This document shows, in pieces, positions 1-5,610 of a DNA stretch of 5,610 nucleotides. The notes below the pieces were generated by a model that made no database searches, was not told the origin of the DNA, and saw nothing but the letters and a program-made list of their open reading frames with translations. Source of the stretch: Anaerolineales bacterium. Lineage in GTDB: Bacteria; Chloroflexota; Anaerolineae; Anaerolineales; Villigracilaceae. Numbering within the stretch: position 1 is the first letter of the stretch; each line of letters opens with the position of its first letter. The DNA lies in NCBI GenBank assembly GCA_025938055.1, contig JAICQC010000308.1:1-5610 (forward strand). The letters run 5' to 3'. The translations under genes were made by a program, and so were the position numbers.

Positions 1-119
1 CCGCCGGTGAAATCGATGGAAAGAGGCAAACCGTTTACAGCCAGGAGGATAAGCCCTGGGATGATCACCAGGAGCGAAATTGCAAAATACAGGTAGCGTT
101 TGCTGAGGATGTCAATCAT
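1..119 (-). CDS. secF: SecF, protein translocase subunit, N-terminal fragment (runs off the window)
   Basis: Only the first 39 codons plus two bases are present; the gene continues beyond base 1. The reading begins MIDILSKRYLYF, then a hydrophobic stretch (about residues 10-29) that is the first membrane helix, and ends in SIDFTGG (about 34-40), the hallmark that follows TM1 in SecF proteins. The ATG at 119-117 has a GAGG ribosome-binding site at 132-129, nine bases upstream, which supports this start. It lies 17 bases after the stop of secD, the standard secD-secF order. SecF joins SecD (and YajC in many bacteria) to use the proton motive force to pull exported proteins through SecYEG from the outer side of the membrane. 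Identification rests on the motif plus the neighbour; the rest of the protein is not visible, so its completeness cannot be judged. Confidence 0.93.
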   Translation of the reverse strand, partial: MIDILSKRYLYFAISLLVIIPGLILLAVNGLPLSIDFTG

Positions 120-136
120 GTCTGTTTTCCTCGTCC

Positions 137-1537
137 CTAAATACCGAACCAGGTTTGCAGGTTCTGAGGCTTGAAGTTTCTCAATACGAATGTCAACAGC
201 GTGCGTGTGACGTAAATGGCGGTGAACAACGAAATACCCACGCCAAGTGCGAGTGTGAGGGAGAAACCCTTGACGATGGTCGCGCCGAATGTGGAGCCGA
301 ACCAGTACAGAATCAGGGAGGTAATGATCGTTGCCAGGTTCGAGTCACGGATAGAGGACCAGGCTCGCGTCCAGCCCTGATCGACCGCCTGCACAATGTT
401 CCTTCCGCCGCGCAGCTCTTCCTTCAAGCGCTCGAAGATCAGTATGTTCGCGTCCAGCGCCGCGCCGGTGCTGAGCAGAAAGCCTGCAATGCCGGGGAGC
501 GTCAGCGTAAAGTGAAAATATTTGAAGATAGCAAATGCGATTGTCCCGTAGAAGAGGATTGCTAATGCAGCGACAATTCCCGGCAGGCGATAGTAAATCG
601 CCATAAAGAGAATGACGATGATCATGCCGATCAAGCCAGCCGTTAGACTCTTCTGGAGTGAGTCTTCGCCCAGTGTGGGACCGATGATACGCGTCTCGAC
701 AACTTTGAGCGGGATGGGAAGGGAACCGTAGCGCAATTGCACAGCCAGGGCATTTGCAGATTCCGCAGTGAAATTACCGCTGATCTGTCCCTGCCCGCCA
801 GGGATCTCGCCATTAATGCTGGGCGCTGAAATCACCCGCTTATCCAGTGTGATCGCCAAAATCTCGCCAATGTTATTCCTTGTATGTTCGGCAAAGGTGG
901 TTGCGGCTTCCGGGGCAAGCACAAAATCGATCGCTGGCAGACCGTCGGGTCCCACACCCACGTTGACACTGCGTAATTCTCGCCCGGTCATGATCGTGTG
1001 ATAGACCGTCTCGGATTCAGTCCCGTTCACATCCGTTGTGTCCGTGGGAGCGGGTGTAGGTTGAGGGGTTGGCTCTGTGGTCGTCCCGGTCGAGGCGAAA
1101 TCAGTCTGAAGGATCGTTCCTTCTTCTGGAATATAATCCCCCGTATCGACAAACTCCATCAAGCCGGTCTGCTGGATAATATCCAGAATGGCATCTGCAT
1201 CTTCTGCACCGGGGAATTCTCCCACAATGCGGCGGTCACCTGCCAGTTGGATCACGTTCTCGCTCACGCCCAGGGCATTGGTTCGGTTTTCGACAATACT
1301 GCGCGCGGTTTCCATGTTCTCCGCTTCCACTTCAGCGCCCTCGGGCAGGTCGGCTTCGAGCAGCACCTGCAAGCCGCCCTGCAGGTCCAGCCCGAGGCGG
1401 GGAGCGATGTTGCGCTCGAACAGGACGGTATCGTTGAAAGGATTGATGATCTGGATTTCATCACTCACGTCCACCCAGATGGCAAGGGCAGCGACGATGA
1501 GAATGAGAACCAAACGGGTGTAAAGGTTTCGGATCAT
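137..1537 (-). CDS. secD: SecD, protein translocase subunit
   Basis: A complete 466-residue SecD, the partner of SecF in the accessory complex that drives late steps of Sec-dependent export with the proton motive force. Visible in order: TM1 (about 6-22); the SecD signature GLDLQGG (49-55) at the start of the extracytoplasmic P1 region; a Thr/Pro/Ala-rich low-complexity insert (about 148-170); the second half of the periplasmic region ending in RIIGPTLGED (283-292); then a five-helix membrane bundle (about 295-452). The TM4 motif LTLPGIAG (345-352) is followed by DANILIFERLKEEL (362-375), which carries the conserved membrane Asp (D362) thought to take part in proton conduction. Length is within the range of non-proteobacterial SecD, which lack the long E. 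coli P1 extension. The ATG at 1537-1535 has GGAG at 1551-1548, ten bases upstream. secF follows after 17 bases. The leader upstream contains a promoter-like box and a hairpin (separate entries). Confidence 0.96.
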   Translation of the reverse strand: MIRNLYTRLVLILIVAALAIWVDVSDEIQIINPFNDTVLFERNIAPRLGLDLQGGLQVLLEADLPEGAEVEAENMETARSIVENRTNALGVSENVIQLAGDRRIVGEFPGAEDADAILDIIQQTGLMEFVDTGDYIPEEGTILQTDFASTGTTTEPTPQPTPAPTDTTDVNGTESETVYHTIMTGRELRSVNVGVGPDGLPAIDFVLAPEAATTFAEHTRNNIGEILAITLDKRVISAPSINGEIPGGQGQISGNFTAESANALAVQLRYGSLPIPLKVVETRIIGPTLGEDSLQKSLTAGLIGMIIVILFMAIYYRLPGIVAALAILFYGTIAFAIFKYFHFTLTLPGIAGFLLSTGAALDANILIFERLKEELRGGRNIVQAVDQGWTRAWSSIRDSNLATIITSLILYWFGSTFGATIVKGFSLTLALGVGISLFTAIYVTRTLLTFVLRNFKPQNLQTWFGI

Positions 1538-1557
1538 GCGTTGGAATCTCCATCCAT

Positions 1558-1625
1558 AAAAATGTGGCGCTTGGTTTCGATATGGTCGAAAAGAACACTC
1601 GACCTACTCAACCAGCGAGCGCCAC
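1558..1625 (-). terminator. Nested hairpin with U5 tract in the mazG-secD gap: terminator or secD leader attenuator
   Basis: Read on the minus strand, GTGGCGCT (1625-1618) pairs perfectly with AGCGCCAC (1571-1564). After a three-base bulge, TGGTT (1614-1610) pairs with AACCA (1576-1572). Inside, GGTCGA (1604-1599) pairs with TCGACC (1589-1584) around a nine-base loop. That is 19 pairs in three nested blocks. The basal GC-rich stem is followed at once by ATTTTTAT, with five U at 1562-1558, as in a Rho-independent terminator. Its position is odd: secD starts only 20 bases further on, and a TATAAT box lies just upstream. It may end transcription of the mazG operon, or sit in the secD mRNA leader as an attenuator. 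The pairing is seen directly; the role is inferred. Confidence 0.55.
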
Positions 1626-1634
1626 GCGGCGGTG

Positions 1635-1640
1635 ATTATA
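1635..1640 (-). promoter_or_regulatory. Candidate -10 box (TATAAT) of a secD promoter
   Basis: A perfect TATAAT reads on the minus strand from 1640 to 1635, in the only sizeable gap upstream of secD. A start about seven bases further on would fall near 1628, giving a leader of about 90 bases that begins right at the hairpin. The -35 side is weak: at 17-base spacing the hexamer (1663-1658) is TAGTCG, three matches of six to TTGACA, and it includes the mazG stop codon. There is no TGn extension of the -10. A housekeeping sigma-70-type promoter is therefore plausible but not proven. Confidence 0.4.
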
Positions 1641-1660
1641 CTCCGATTGACAGGGCACGA

Positions 1661-1984
1661 CTAGTGCGCTGCGTCGATCAAGCCTTCCGCCTTCATTTTT
1701 TCATATGATGCATGGATGGTGGCTGCCAGGTCCCTTTCGATCTCATAGTAAATCGCGATCTGCAAGCCGCAGCGCAGAACATCCATGACCTCTTTGGCAA
1801 GCCTGGCTTTATCTGGCTGCCCGTATTTTTCGAATTTGATTCCGGTCCCTTCGAAGTGATTAATCATTTGCGCCAACTCACCGCTTTCCTCCAGCAGGCG
1901 CGTCATGATCTGAAAGGGATCGTTTCCCTGCGGATAGCGGCGATTCAACCCGCGTGTGATCGCAAAAAGTTGTTCTATCGTCAT
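1661..1984 (-). CDS. MazG-type nucleotide pyrophosphohydrolase
   Basis: A 107-residue all-alpha protein of the MazG/dUTPase-like NTP pyrophosphohydrolase superfamily. These enzymes hydrolyse (d)NTPs or modified nucleotides to the monophosphate and pyrophosphate, using Mg2+ held by an EExxE...ExxD set. Here that set reads LLEESGELAQ (E32, E33, E36) and KEVMDVL (E65, D68), so the metal site looks intact. It is a single-domain form, about the length of small MazG-like proteins and less than half of E. coli MazG. The start is taken at the ATG at 1984-1982, which overlaps the TGA of the upstream peptidase gene as ATGA. An in-frame ATG four codons earlier (1996) would lie inside the peptidase gene and is less likely. 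Overlap implies translational coupling. Substrate cannot be told from the sequence: house-cleaning of damaged nucleotides is the usual guess for such proteins. Confidence 0.85.
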   Translation of the reverse strand: MTIEQLFAITRGLNRRYPQGNDPFQIMTRLLEESGELAQMINHFEGTGIKFEKYGQPDKARLAKEVMDVLRCGLQIAIYYEIERDLAATIHASYEKMKAEGLIDAAH

Positions 1985-3483
1985 GGATAGACCCACTCGT
2001 CGAAAAGCTCGTCTAGCTCACAGGTACAGTGTTCTTCAGCGAGGGAATGCAGTGCCTCAGGAGTTGCAACGCCCCACGAAAGGGTTTCGGTGTACTCCCT
2101 GATGAACGCATCGAAAGCCTCGGTGCCGATTTGCTCGCGCAGCGCGACGAAGAACAGGGGCCCACGCCCGTAGACGATCGCTCCATACTCCTGCCCGGAG
2201 TACTCTTCCACCGGCAGCCCAATCGGAATATCCGCGCGACCTACATTTTCCCAGCGCGCCTCGAGTGAGTTCCGAAAGCCGGACTCTCCGCCGGGACCAT
2301 ATTCATCCGCGTAATATTGAAGTGTGATGAATTGTGTCAACGCCTCATCCAGCCAGGGATCATCGAGCTGATCATCGCCGACAAGGTTATAGAACCACTG
2401 ATGCCCCACCTCATGCGCAACGGTCGATTCCATGTATATGCTGGCAGGCGTGCCGCGGTAATCGCTATCTACATCGTAGATGCGCGAGGTGATCGCTACA
2501 ATGCCCGGATATTCGATCCCCAGCGCAAGCGTGGGTGTGGAAACAATGTCAAATTCCGTGTAGGGATAGGGAGCATAGCGCGCGCTGAAATCCTCGATCG
2601 ATTTCGCGGCGACATCGAGTGCCATCTGCGCGCCTTCTTCAGAGTCGTCCGGTGCGTAGCTGCGGATGGTGACCTCGCCAAACGTCTGCGCGATCTCCTC
2701 ATACTCCGGGCTCGCTACCAGATAAAAATCGCGCGCAGGACCACTCGCCACGTTTAACGTCTGCATTTCACCGACTTCACCAGATCCGACCGTGTATCCG
2801 GACGTGACCAGCATCACATCCTCCGGCGCGGTGATCTTCACGAGGTAAAACGATGCATCCGCGTAGGTAACATCGCCGCTCTGCGGGGGAATCTCCGAGT
2901 TCCAGCCCTCGTCATCATAGACCGCGATCATCGGATATGCGTGGGCGAGGGTGAGCACATCATCAAAATAGGAAAGCACTCCAAAATTCAATTCCACAGA
3001 TTGTGGGACGGTGACCGAAAAGCCCATCTGCAGCGTGAGGCTTTGCCCCGGTTCGAGCGGGACTGGCAATGGGACGATCAAGAGGCTGTCCTGAAGCTCA
3101 AGCCGCGGGTCTACCGATTTCCCGTCAACAGTCAGGTTCGACACGCTCATTTCGCCGCCAAGGATATTGGGGAAGAGGCGCAGTTGCACCTCAGTCAATG
3201 CCACATCTTCGGCGTTCGTATAGCGCACCTCCTCCGTCCCTGCAATGTGGTAGAGATCATCGGCAATATTGAACTCGAGATGATACACAGTGGCGGCTGT
3301 CAGCTCATCGAGGGCGGATTGTTCGGAGGAAACAAGCCCCGCCTTGAAGAGCGAGCGATCTTCCCAGGGCGTGTCGAAGAGGTCTGGCACGGAGGTTGCC
3401 GTGGGCGGTGCGGGAGTCTGAAGAATAGAGCAGGAAAGGAAAACGAGACTAAGGCTGATGAAAGAAAGTAAGAGTCTTTTCAT
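1981..3483 (-). CDS. M1-family zinc metallopeptidase, probable lipoprotein
   Basis: A 500-residue gluzincin aminopeptidase-like protein. The zinc site is complete: HEVGH at 357-361 (H357, H361, catalytic E358) and WLDEALTQF with the third ligand E380, the HExxH-x18-E spacing of family M1. GIEYPG (322-327) matches the GxMEN-type exopeptidase loop, with E324 in the place that binds the substrate amino terminus. Y438 in the VYGRGP segment is a good candidate for the transition-state Tyr. Residues 66-260 would be the beta-rich N-terminal domain. It stops soon after the catalytic domain, with no long helical C-terminal domain, as in short bacterial M1 proteins. The N-terminus has KR, a hydrophobic run (4-16) and Cys18 in FLSC, then a Thr/Pro linker: a signal peptide, probably lipoprotein type, though Phe at -3 makes the lipobox imperfect. 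AGGA at 3496-3493 sits nine bases before the ATG. It likely trims peptides outside the membrane; its natural substrate is unknown. Confidence 0.9.
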   Translation of the reverse strand: MKRLLLSFISLSLVFLSCSILQTPAPPTATSVPDLFDTPWEDRSLFKAGLVSSEQSALDELTAATVYHLEFNIADDLYHIAGTEEVRYTNAEDVALTEVQLRLFPNILGGEMSVSNLTVDGKSVDPRLELQDSLLIVPLPVPLEPGQSLTLQMGFSVTVPQSVELNFGVLSYFDDVLTLAHAYPMIAVYDDEGWNSEIPPQSGDVTYADASFYLVKITAPEDVMLVTSGYTVGSGEVGEMQTLNVASGPARDFYLVASPEYEEIAQTFGEVTIRSYAPDDSEEGAQMALDVAAKSIEDFSARYAPYPYTEFDIVSTPTLALGIEYPGIVAITSRIYDVDSDYRGTPASIYMESTVAHEVGHQWFYNLVGDDQLDDPWLDEALTQFITLQYYADEYGPGGESGFRNSLEARWENVGRADIPIGLPVEEYSGQEYGAIVYGRGPLFFVALREQIGTEAFDAFIREYTETLSWGVATPEALHSLAEEHCTCELDELFDEWVYP

Positions 3484-3513
3484 GAATTGTTTTCCTTTTC
3501 CGCTTTCAAATCA

Positions 3514-3909
3514 TTAGGCGGCACGTTGTAAATATTCCAATGCTTTTTGCAGGACCTGTTCGGGAGTTAGGTTGTCGGTATCGATCAGCAGGCTGGCATG
3601 CTGGCGGGCGTGGCTGAGACGCCGCAGTTGTTCATCATAGTCTTTTTTCTGCCAGTTCAGTCTGCGTCGGACTGTACTGACAGGGAAAGATGCATCGAGA
3701 AATAATAGAACATCCGGGTTGGTAATCATCTGCCACATGGCTTGCACATAGGAATGTTCCTGCGCGATGTGGCGGCAGGCATATCCATATTTTTCCAGCC
3801 CCGCGATCAGCGTGGATTTGCCCGAACCACACGGTCCAACAACACCGACAAGCGGAGTACGCCGCAGAGCGGAAGTGTTGATAAGAGATTTGCTACCTGG
3901 AGGCTCCAT
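3514..3909 (-). CDS. Small P-loop NTPase / kinase-like protein of unknown function
   Basis: A 131-residue protein with a clear Walker A motif GPCGSGKST (25-33, K31) after the hydrophobic strand PLVGVV. A hydrophobic strand ending in Asp, DVLLFLD (66-72), could be the Walker B or the NMP-kinase-like second strand. It is followed by an Arg-rich segment (RRRLNW, 81-86, and further Arg/Lys to 102) like the lid of nucleotide or small-molecule kinases, then LLIDTDNLTPEQVLQKALEYL (107-127), which resembles the C-terminal end of such kinases. It is short for a kinase (most have 170 or more residues), so the substrate-binding part is reduced. The substrate is not known and it could equally be an ATPase or GTPase. 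The only plausible start is the ATG at 3909; it lacks an obvious Shine-Dalgarno and follows the intergenic repeat by nine bases. The first 17 residues look non-conserved. The M1 peptidase gene begins 30 bases after its stop, suggesting one operon. Confidence 0.75.
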   Translation of the reverse strand: MEPPGSKSLINTSALRRTPLVGVVGPCGSGKSTLIAGLEKYGYACRHIAQEHSYVQAMWQMITNPDVLLFLDASFPVSTVRRRLNWQKKDYDEQLRRLSHARQHASLLIDTDNLTPEQVLQKALEYLQRAA

Positions 3910-3918
3910 AAGAGTTTC

Positions 3919-4003
3919 GTAGCGACGACTTTCCTGACAACTGTCCTGGCGGACGGCGTCAGGGGGTGCAGTCGTCCGGCGGAAGAGCGACTAAAGTCGC
4001 TAC
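3919..4003. repeat. Imperfect inverted-repeat element (REP/MITE-like) between the RCK and NTPase genes
   Basis: On the plus strand the element starts GTAGCGAC-GAC-TTT (3919-3932) and ends AAAGTCGCTAC (3993-4003); these ends are inverted copies except for a three-base insertion (GAC) in one arm. Inside, CGGACG (3950-3955) pairs with CGTCCG (3973-3978). The right end holds its own small palindrome, AGCGAC-TAAA-GTCGCT (3986-4001). It fills most of the 105-base gap, carries no ORF of its own and no U tract, so it is better explained as a small dispersed repeat than as a terminator. Similar GTAGCGACTTTAGTCGC strings are, as I remember, repeated in some bacterial genomes, but only one copy lies in this window. 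It could form a long hairpin in the read-through mRNA. Confidence 0.55.
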
Positions 4004-4014
4004 TACATTGTTGC

Positions 4015-5046
4015 CTATTGGTTATCCTGCATCAGACGGCTGAGTTCCTCAGGACCGCCGAGCGCTGCCAGCGTATCGCCCGCATGGAGAGGACGCGTGT
4101 CGGTGGGGTGCATTTCCGAGTCCTGTCCATGCCTGAGCAGGATGATGTTGAGATGATAATTATCCTCCACATACCCCACGGTTTTATCTGCCAGCCTCGA
4201 AGAGGGAGGAATGGTAATGCGGGCGAGGCTGAGCTGCTGACCTTCAATAGAGATCGGGTTCGTGACGTCTACGCCGGAGGCTGCCGAGGCAAAAACAGGC
4301 GCCGCCATCTCGGTCGCGCTCAAGGCGATAAAGCCGAACTGCTTTTGCAGCGCGTGGGCGAAGTCTTCATCGAAGATACGGATCACTACCTGAATGTCCG
4401 GGTTGAGTGAACGAGCCTTGAGGGCGATCTGCAGATTCATGGCATCCTCCTGACTGGCGAGGATGATCGTCCGCGCCTCCTGAATGTTGGCGCCCTCCAG
4501 CGCGCCTGGATACCTGGCATCCACCTGGATGATCGGGATGCCCATCTCGCGCGCTGCGGCAGCGGTATGCGTTCTGGGATTCAACTCGAGCACCACCACG
4601 CTTTCACCCCGTTCATAAAGTTTTTGCGCGACACGATAACCCAGATGACCGAGTCCTACCAATACAATATGTCTGTTCATTGTGGATGCAACAGCCATCT
4701 CCCACTCCTTGTTTCGTGCCCGCCGGTTGAAGAGCAGGCTGCCAAAATCGGCAAGTCCCTGCGCCAGGATGATGAGTCCAACGATGGGCATTGCAAAATG
4801 GAATAATTGCAGACCGAACGATTGCGGAAAATCTCCAACGAGTTGAAGGAATACAGCGGTCAGGACAATATAGATTGCCTCGCTGATGCTTCGCACTGGT
4901 TCTCCAACCGCATTTGCAATCGCCGCGTAGGCTACCCCGCCGCCCACAACAGCGACGGTAAATATAAGCACCGGGAACTGGAACTCTTTGAGAAGGATCA
5001 GCGTGTCGCGCCAGGCTGCCTTCCACTGCCGAACCATTGGATTCAT
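4015..5046 (-). CDS. Ion-channel-like membrane protein with RCK (TrkA-N/TrkA-C) domains
   Basis: A 343-residue protein with the plan of a two-helix K+ channel fused to an RCK regulator. TM1 is about 22-45, a pore-helix-like segment about 54-70, and TM2 about 82-107. The cytosolic RCK N-domain follows: HIVLVGLGHLGYRVAQKL (126-143) with the dinucleotide loop GxGxxG (131-136), an acidic residue after strand 2 (E154 in VVLELN) that favours NAD(H), and QVDAR (174-178). A TrkA-C domain covers about 264-341. Such proteins gate ion flow in response to nucleotides or ions. The selectivity filter is abnormal: instead of TVGYGD the loop reads LQLVGDFP (67-74), keeping only GD. Conductance or ion choice is therefore uncertain. 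The ATG at 5046-5044 overlaps the TGA of the upstream phosphatase gene (ATGA), implying coupling; GAG lies about six bases upstream. A second ATG at 5037 is possible. Confidence 0.85.
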   Translation of the reverse strand: MNPMVRQWKAAWRDTLILLKEFQFPVLIFTVAVVGGGVAYAAIANAVGEPVRSISEAIYIVLTAVFLQLVGDFPQSFGLQLFHFAMPIVGLIILAQGLADFGSLLFNRRARNKEWEMAVASTMNRHIVLVGLGHLGYRVAQKLYERGESVVVLELNPRTHTAAAAREMGIPIIQVDARYPGALEGANIQEARTIILASQEDAMNLQIALKARSLNPDIQVVIRIFDEDFAHALQKQFGFIALSATEMAAPVFASAASGVDVTNPISIEGQQLSLARITIPPSSRLADKTVGYVEDNYHLNIILLRHGQDSEMHPTDTRPLHAGDTLAALGGPEELSRLMQDNQ

Positions 5047-5610
5047 GTCAATCTCGCGAATTGTTCAAGCGGCAGCCGGACGCTCATGCGCCGGACGCTA
5101 TCTCCCTCCCGCGCGCTGACCTTCAGTACCAATACGCTGATATCGTCTGCCGGGCGGTTGTCGTCCAGGCGGATTGCCTGCGCGAGCAGCGAGTCTGCCA
5201 GCATCTGCGGGCTGGGATCCTGATCGTCCACCACGGCGCGAATCATGGCGCCCACATCCATGGGCAGGCCGCGGCGCTTGCCTGCATGGACCAGACCATC
5301 TGTGTATATGATGATCGTGAGCCCTGGTTCGATGGCGACCTCGGTGATGAGTGGACGGACATTGCGCGAGGTGCCAAGCGGAATGCTATCCTCTTCGAGG
5401 ATGTCTATTTTCTCACCGCGGCAGATGAACATTGGCGCCGGGTTGTTGCGGGTGAGAACCAGCGTTCCGCTTCTTAAGTCGACTGAGGCGATATTCAGCG
5501 TGCTGATGACCTTGCCCTGTTTGTCGGTGAAGAGCGCATCCGAAGCCGCGCGCGCCGCAGCGCCGTCACGTACCCCTTCTGCCAGCAAGCCGATTACTTT
5601 GCGGACGACC
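5043..5610 (-). CDS. SpoIIE/PP2C-family serine phosphatase, C-terminal part (5' end outside the window)
   Basis: The frame is open from base 5609 to the TGA at 5045-5043, giving 188 visible residues of a protein that starts beyond the window; a TTG at 5588 is inside the frame and should not be taken as the start. Typical SpoIIE-type PP2C features are seen: ASVDLRSGTLVLTRNNPAPMFI (41-62), the strand pair with the NxP turn before the acidic loop; IPLGTSR (76-82); GLTIIIYTDGLVHAG (96-110) with the metal-binding YTDG; and RPADDISVLVLKV (152-164), where the Asp pair completes the Mn2+/Mg2+ site. The N-terminal domain, which would contain any sensor (PAS, GAF, HAMP) and the first Asp motif, is not visible. 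Such enzymes dephosphorylate Ser/Thr proteins, often anti-sigma-factor antagonists. It overlaps the RCK channel gene by ATGA, so the two are probably made together. The partner protein is unknown. Confidence 0.88.
   Translation of the reverse strand, partial: VVRKVIGLLAEGVRDGAAARAASDALFTDKQGKVISTLNIASVDLRSGTLVLTRNNPAPMFICRGEKIDILEEDSIPLGTSRNVRPLITEVAIEPGLTIIIYTDGLVHAGKRRGLPMDVGAMIRAVVDDQDPSPQMLADSLLAQAIRLDDNRPADDISVLVLKVSAREGDSVRRMSVRLPLEQFARLT

Noticed and set aside
1534..1557. A seven-codon reading frame (MDGDSNA) ending at an ATGA overlap with the secD start
   Set aside because: It has no Shine-Dalgarno because the hairpin and U tract lie directly upstream, and so short a frame with a TGA overlap can arise by chance. 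A longer GTG-started frame from 1598 runs into secD and also has no convincing support.
998..1708. A 236-codon open frame on the plus strand opposite secD
   Set aside because: It lies antisense to a secD with clear motifs, has no recognisable domain, and extends across the non-coding gap. It is explained by the codon pattern of the opposite strand.
2941..3471. A 176-codon open frame on the plus strand opposite the M1 peptidase
   Set aside because: Antisense to a gene with a complete zinc site and signal peptide; no ribosome-binding site or family resemblance seen.
3852..3865. Near-palindrome GCGGAGTACGCCGC inside the NTPase coding region
   Set aside because: It is short and imperfect, lies in codons of the N-terminal part, and has no partner site; chance is sufficient.
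3742..4410. A 222-codon open frame on the plus strand across the intergenic repeat
   Set aside because: It overlaps the NTPase and RCK genes antisense and runs through the repeat. Its composition is rich in Arg and Cys with no domain, as expected of a shadow frame.
1..5610. CRISPR array, tRNA or rRNA, transposase, toxin-antitoxin or other defence genes
   Set aside because: No regularly spaced direct repeats, cloverleaf arms or rRNA-like stretches were seen, and every long minus-strand frame is accounted for by a different family. MazG here has no adjacent MazE/MazF-like gene, so no toxin-antitoxin reading is supported.

Overview
The window is a compact, single-direction stretch of bacterial chromosome: all seven recognisable genes lie on the minus strand. 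In transcription order (high to low coordinate) they are: the C-terminal part of a SpoIIE/PP2C-type phosphatase, a membrane protein with a K+-channel-like core and an RCK (TrkA-type) NAD-binding tail, a small P-loop NTPase, an M1-family metallopeptidase that is probably a lipoprotein, a MazG-type nucleotide pyrophosphohydrolase, SecD, and the first 39 complete codons of SecF. The protein styles suggest Chloroflexota, perhaps Anaerolineae: a SecD with a Thr/Pro-rich insert, a lipoprotein with a Thr/Pro-rich linker, and phosphatase and RCK genes side by side. This placement is from general impression, not from a search.

Layout. 5610-4015: phosphatase and RCK protein overlap by ATGA (5046-5043), so they are probably translationally coupled. 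4014-3910: a non-coding gap of 105 bases filled mostly by a long imperfect inverted repeat that looks like a dispersed REP/MITE-like element. 3909-1661: P-loop NTPase, M1 peptidase (30-base gap) and MazG (ATGA overlap at 1984-1981), which read as one operon. 1660-1538: a 123-base gap holding a perfect TATAAT box followed by a nested RNA hairpin with a U5 tract, placed directly before the secD ribosome-binding site. 1537-1: secD and secF, 17 bases apart, the usual secDF operon.

Function. secDF supplies the proton-driven accessory motor of the Sec translocon. The M1 peptidase would be exported through Sec and probably anchored on the outer face of the membrane. MazG and the small NTPase are cytosolic. 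The phosphatase and RCK protein look like a signalling/ion-homeostasis pair. No strong functional link between the three blocks can be proved from the sequence. No tRNA, rRNA, CRISPR array, transposase or defence system is visible. The least ordinary items are the structured secD leader, the RCK protein whose K+ selectivity filter is not canonical, and the intergenic repeat abutting the NTPase start codon.
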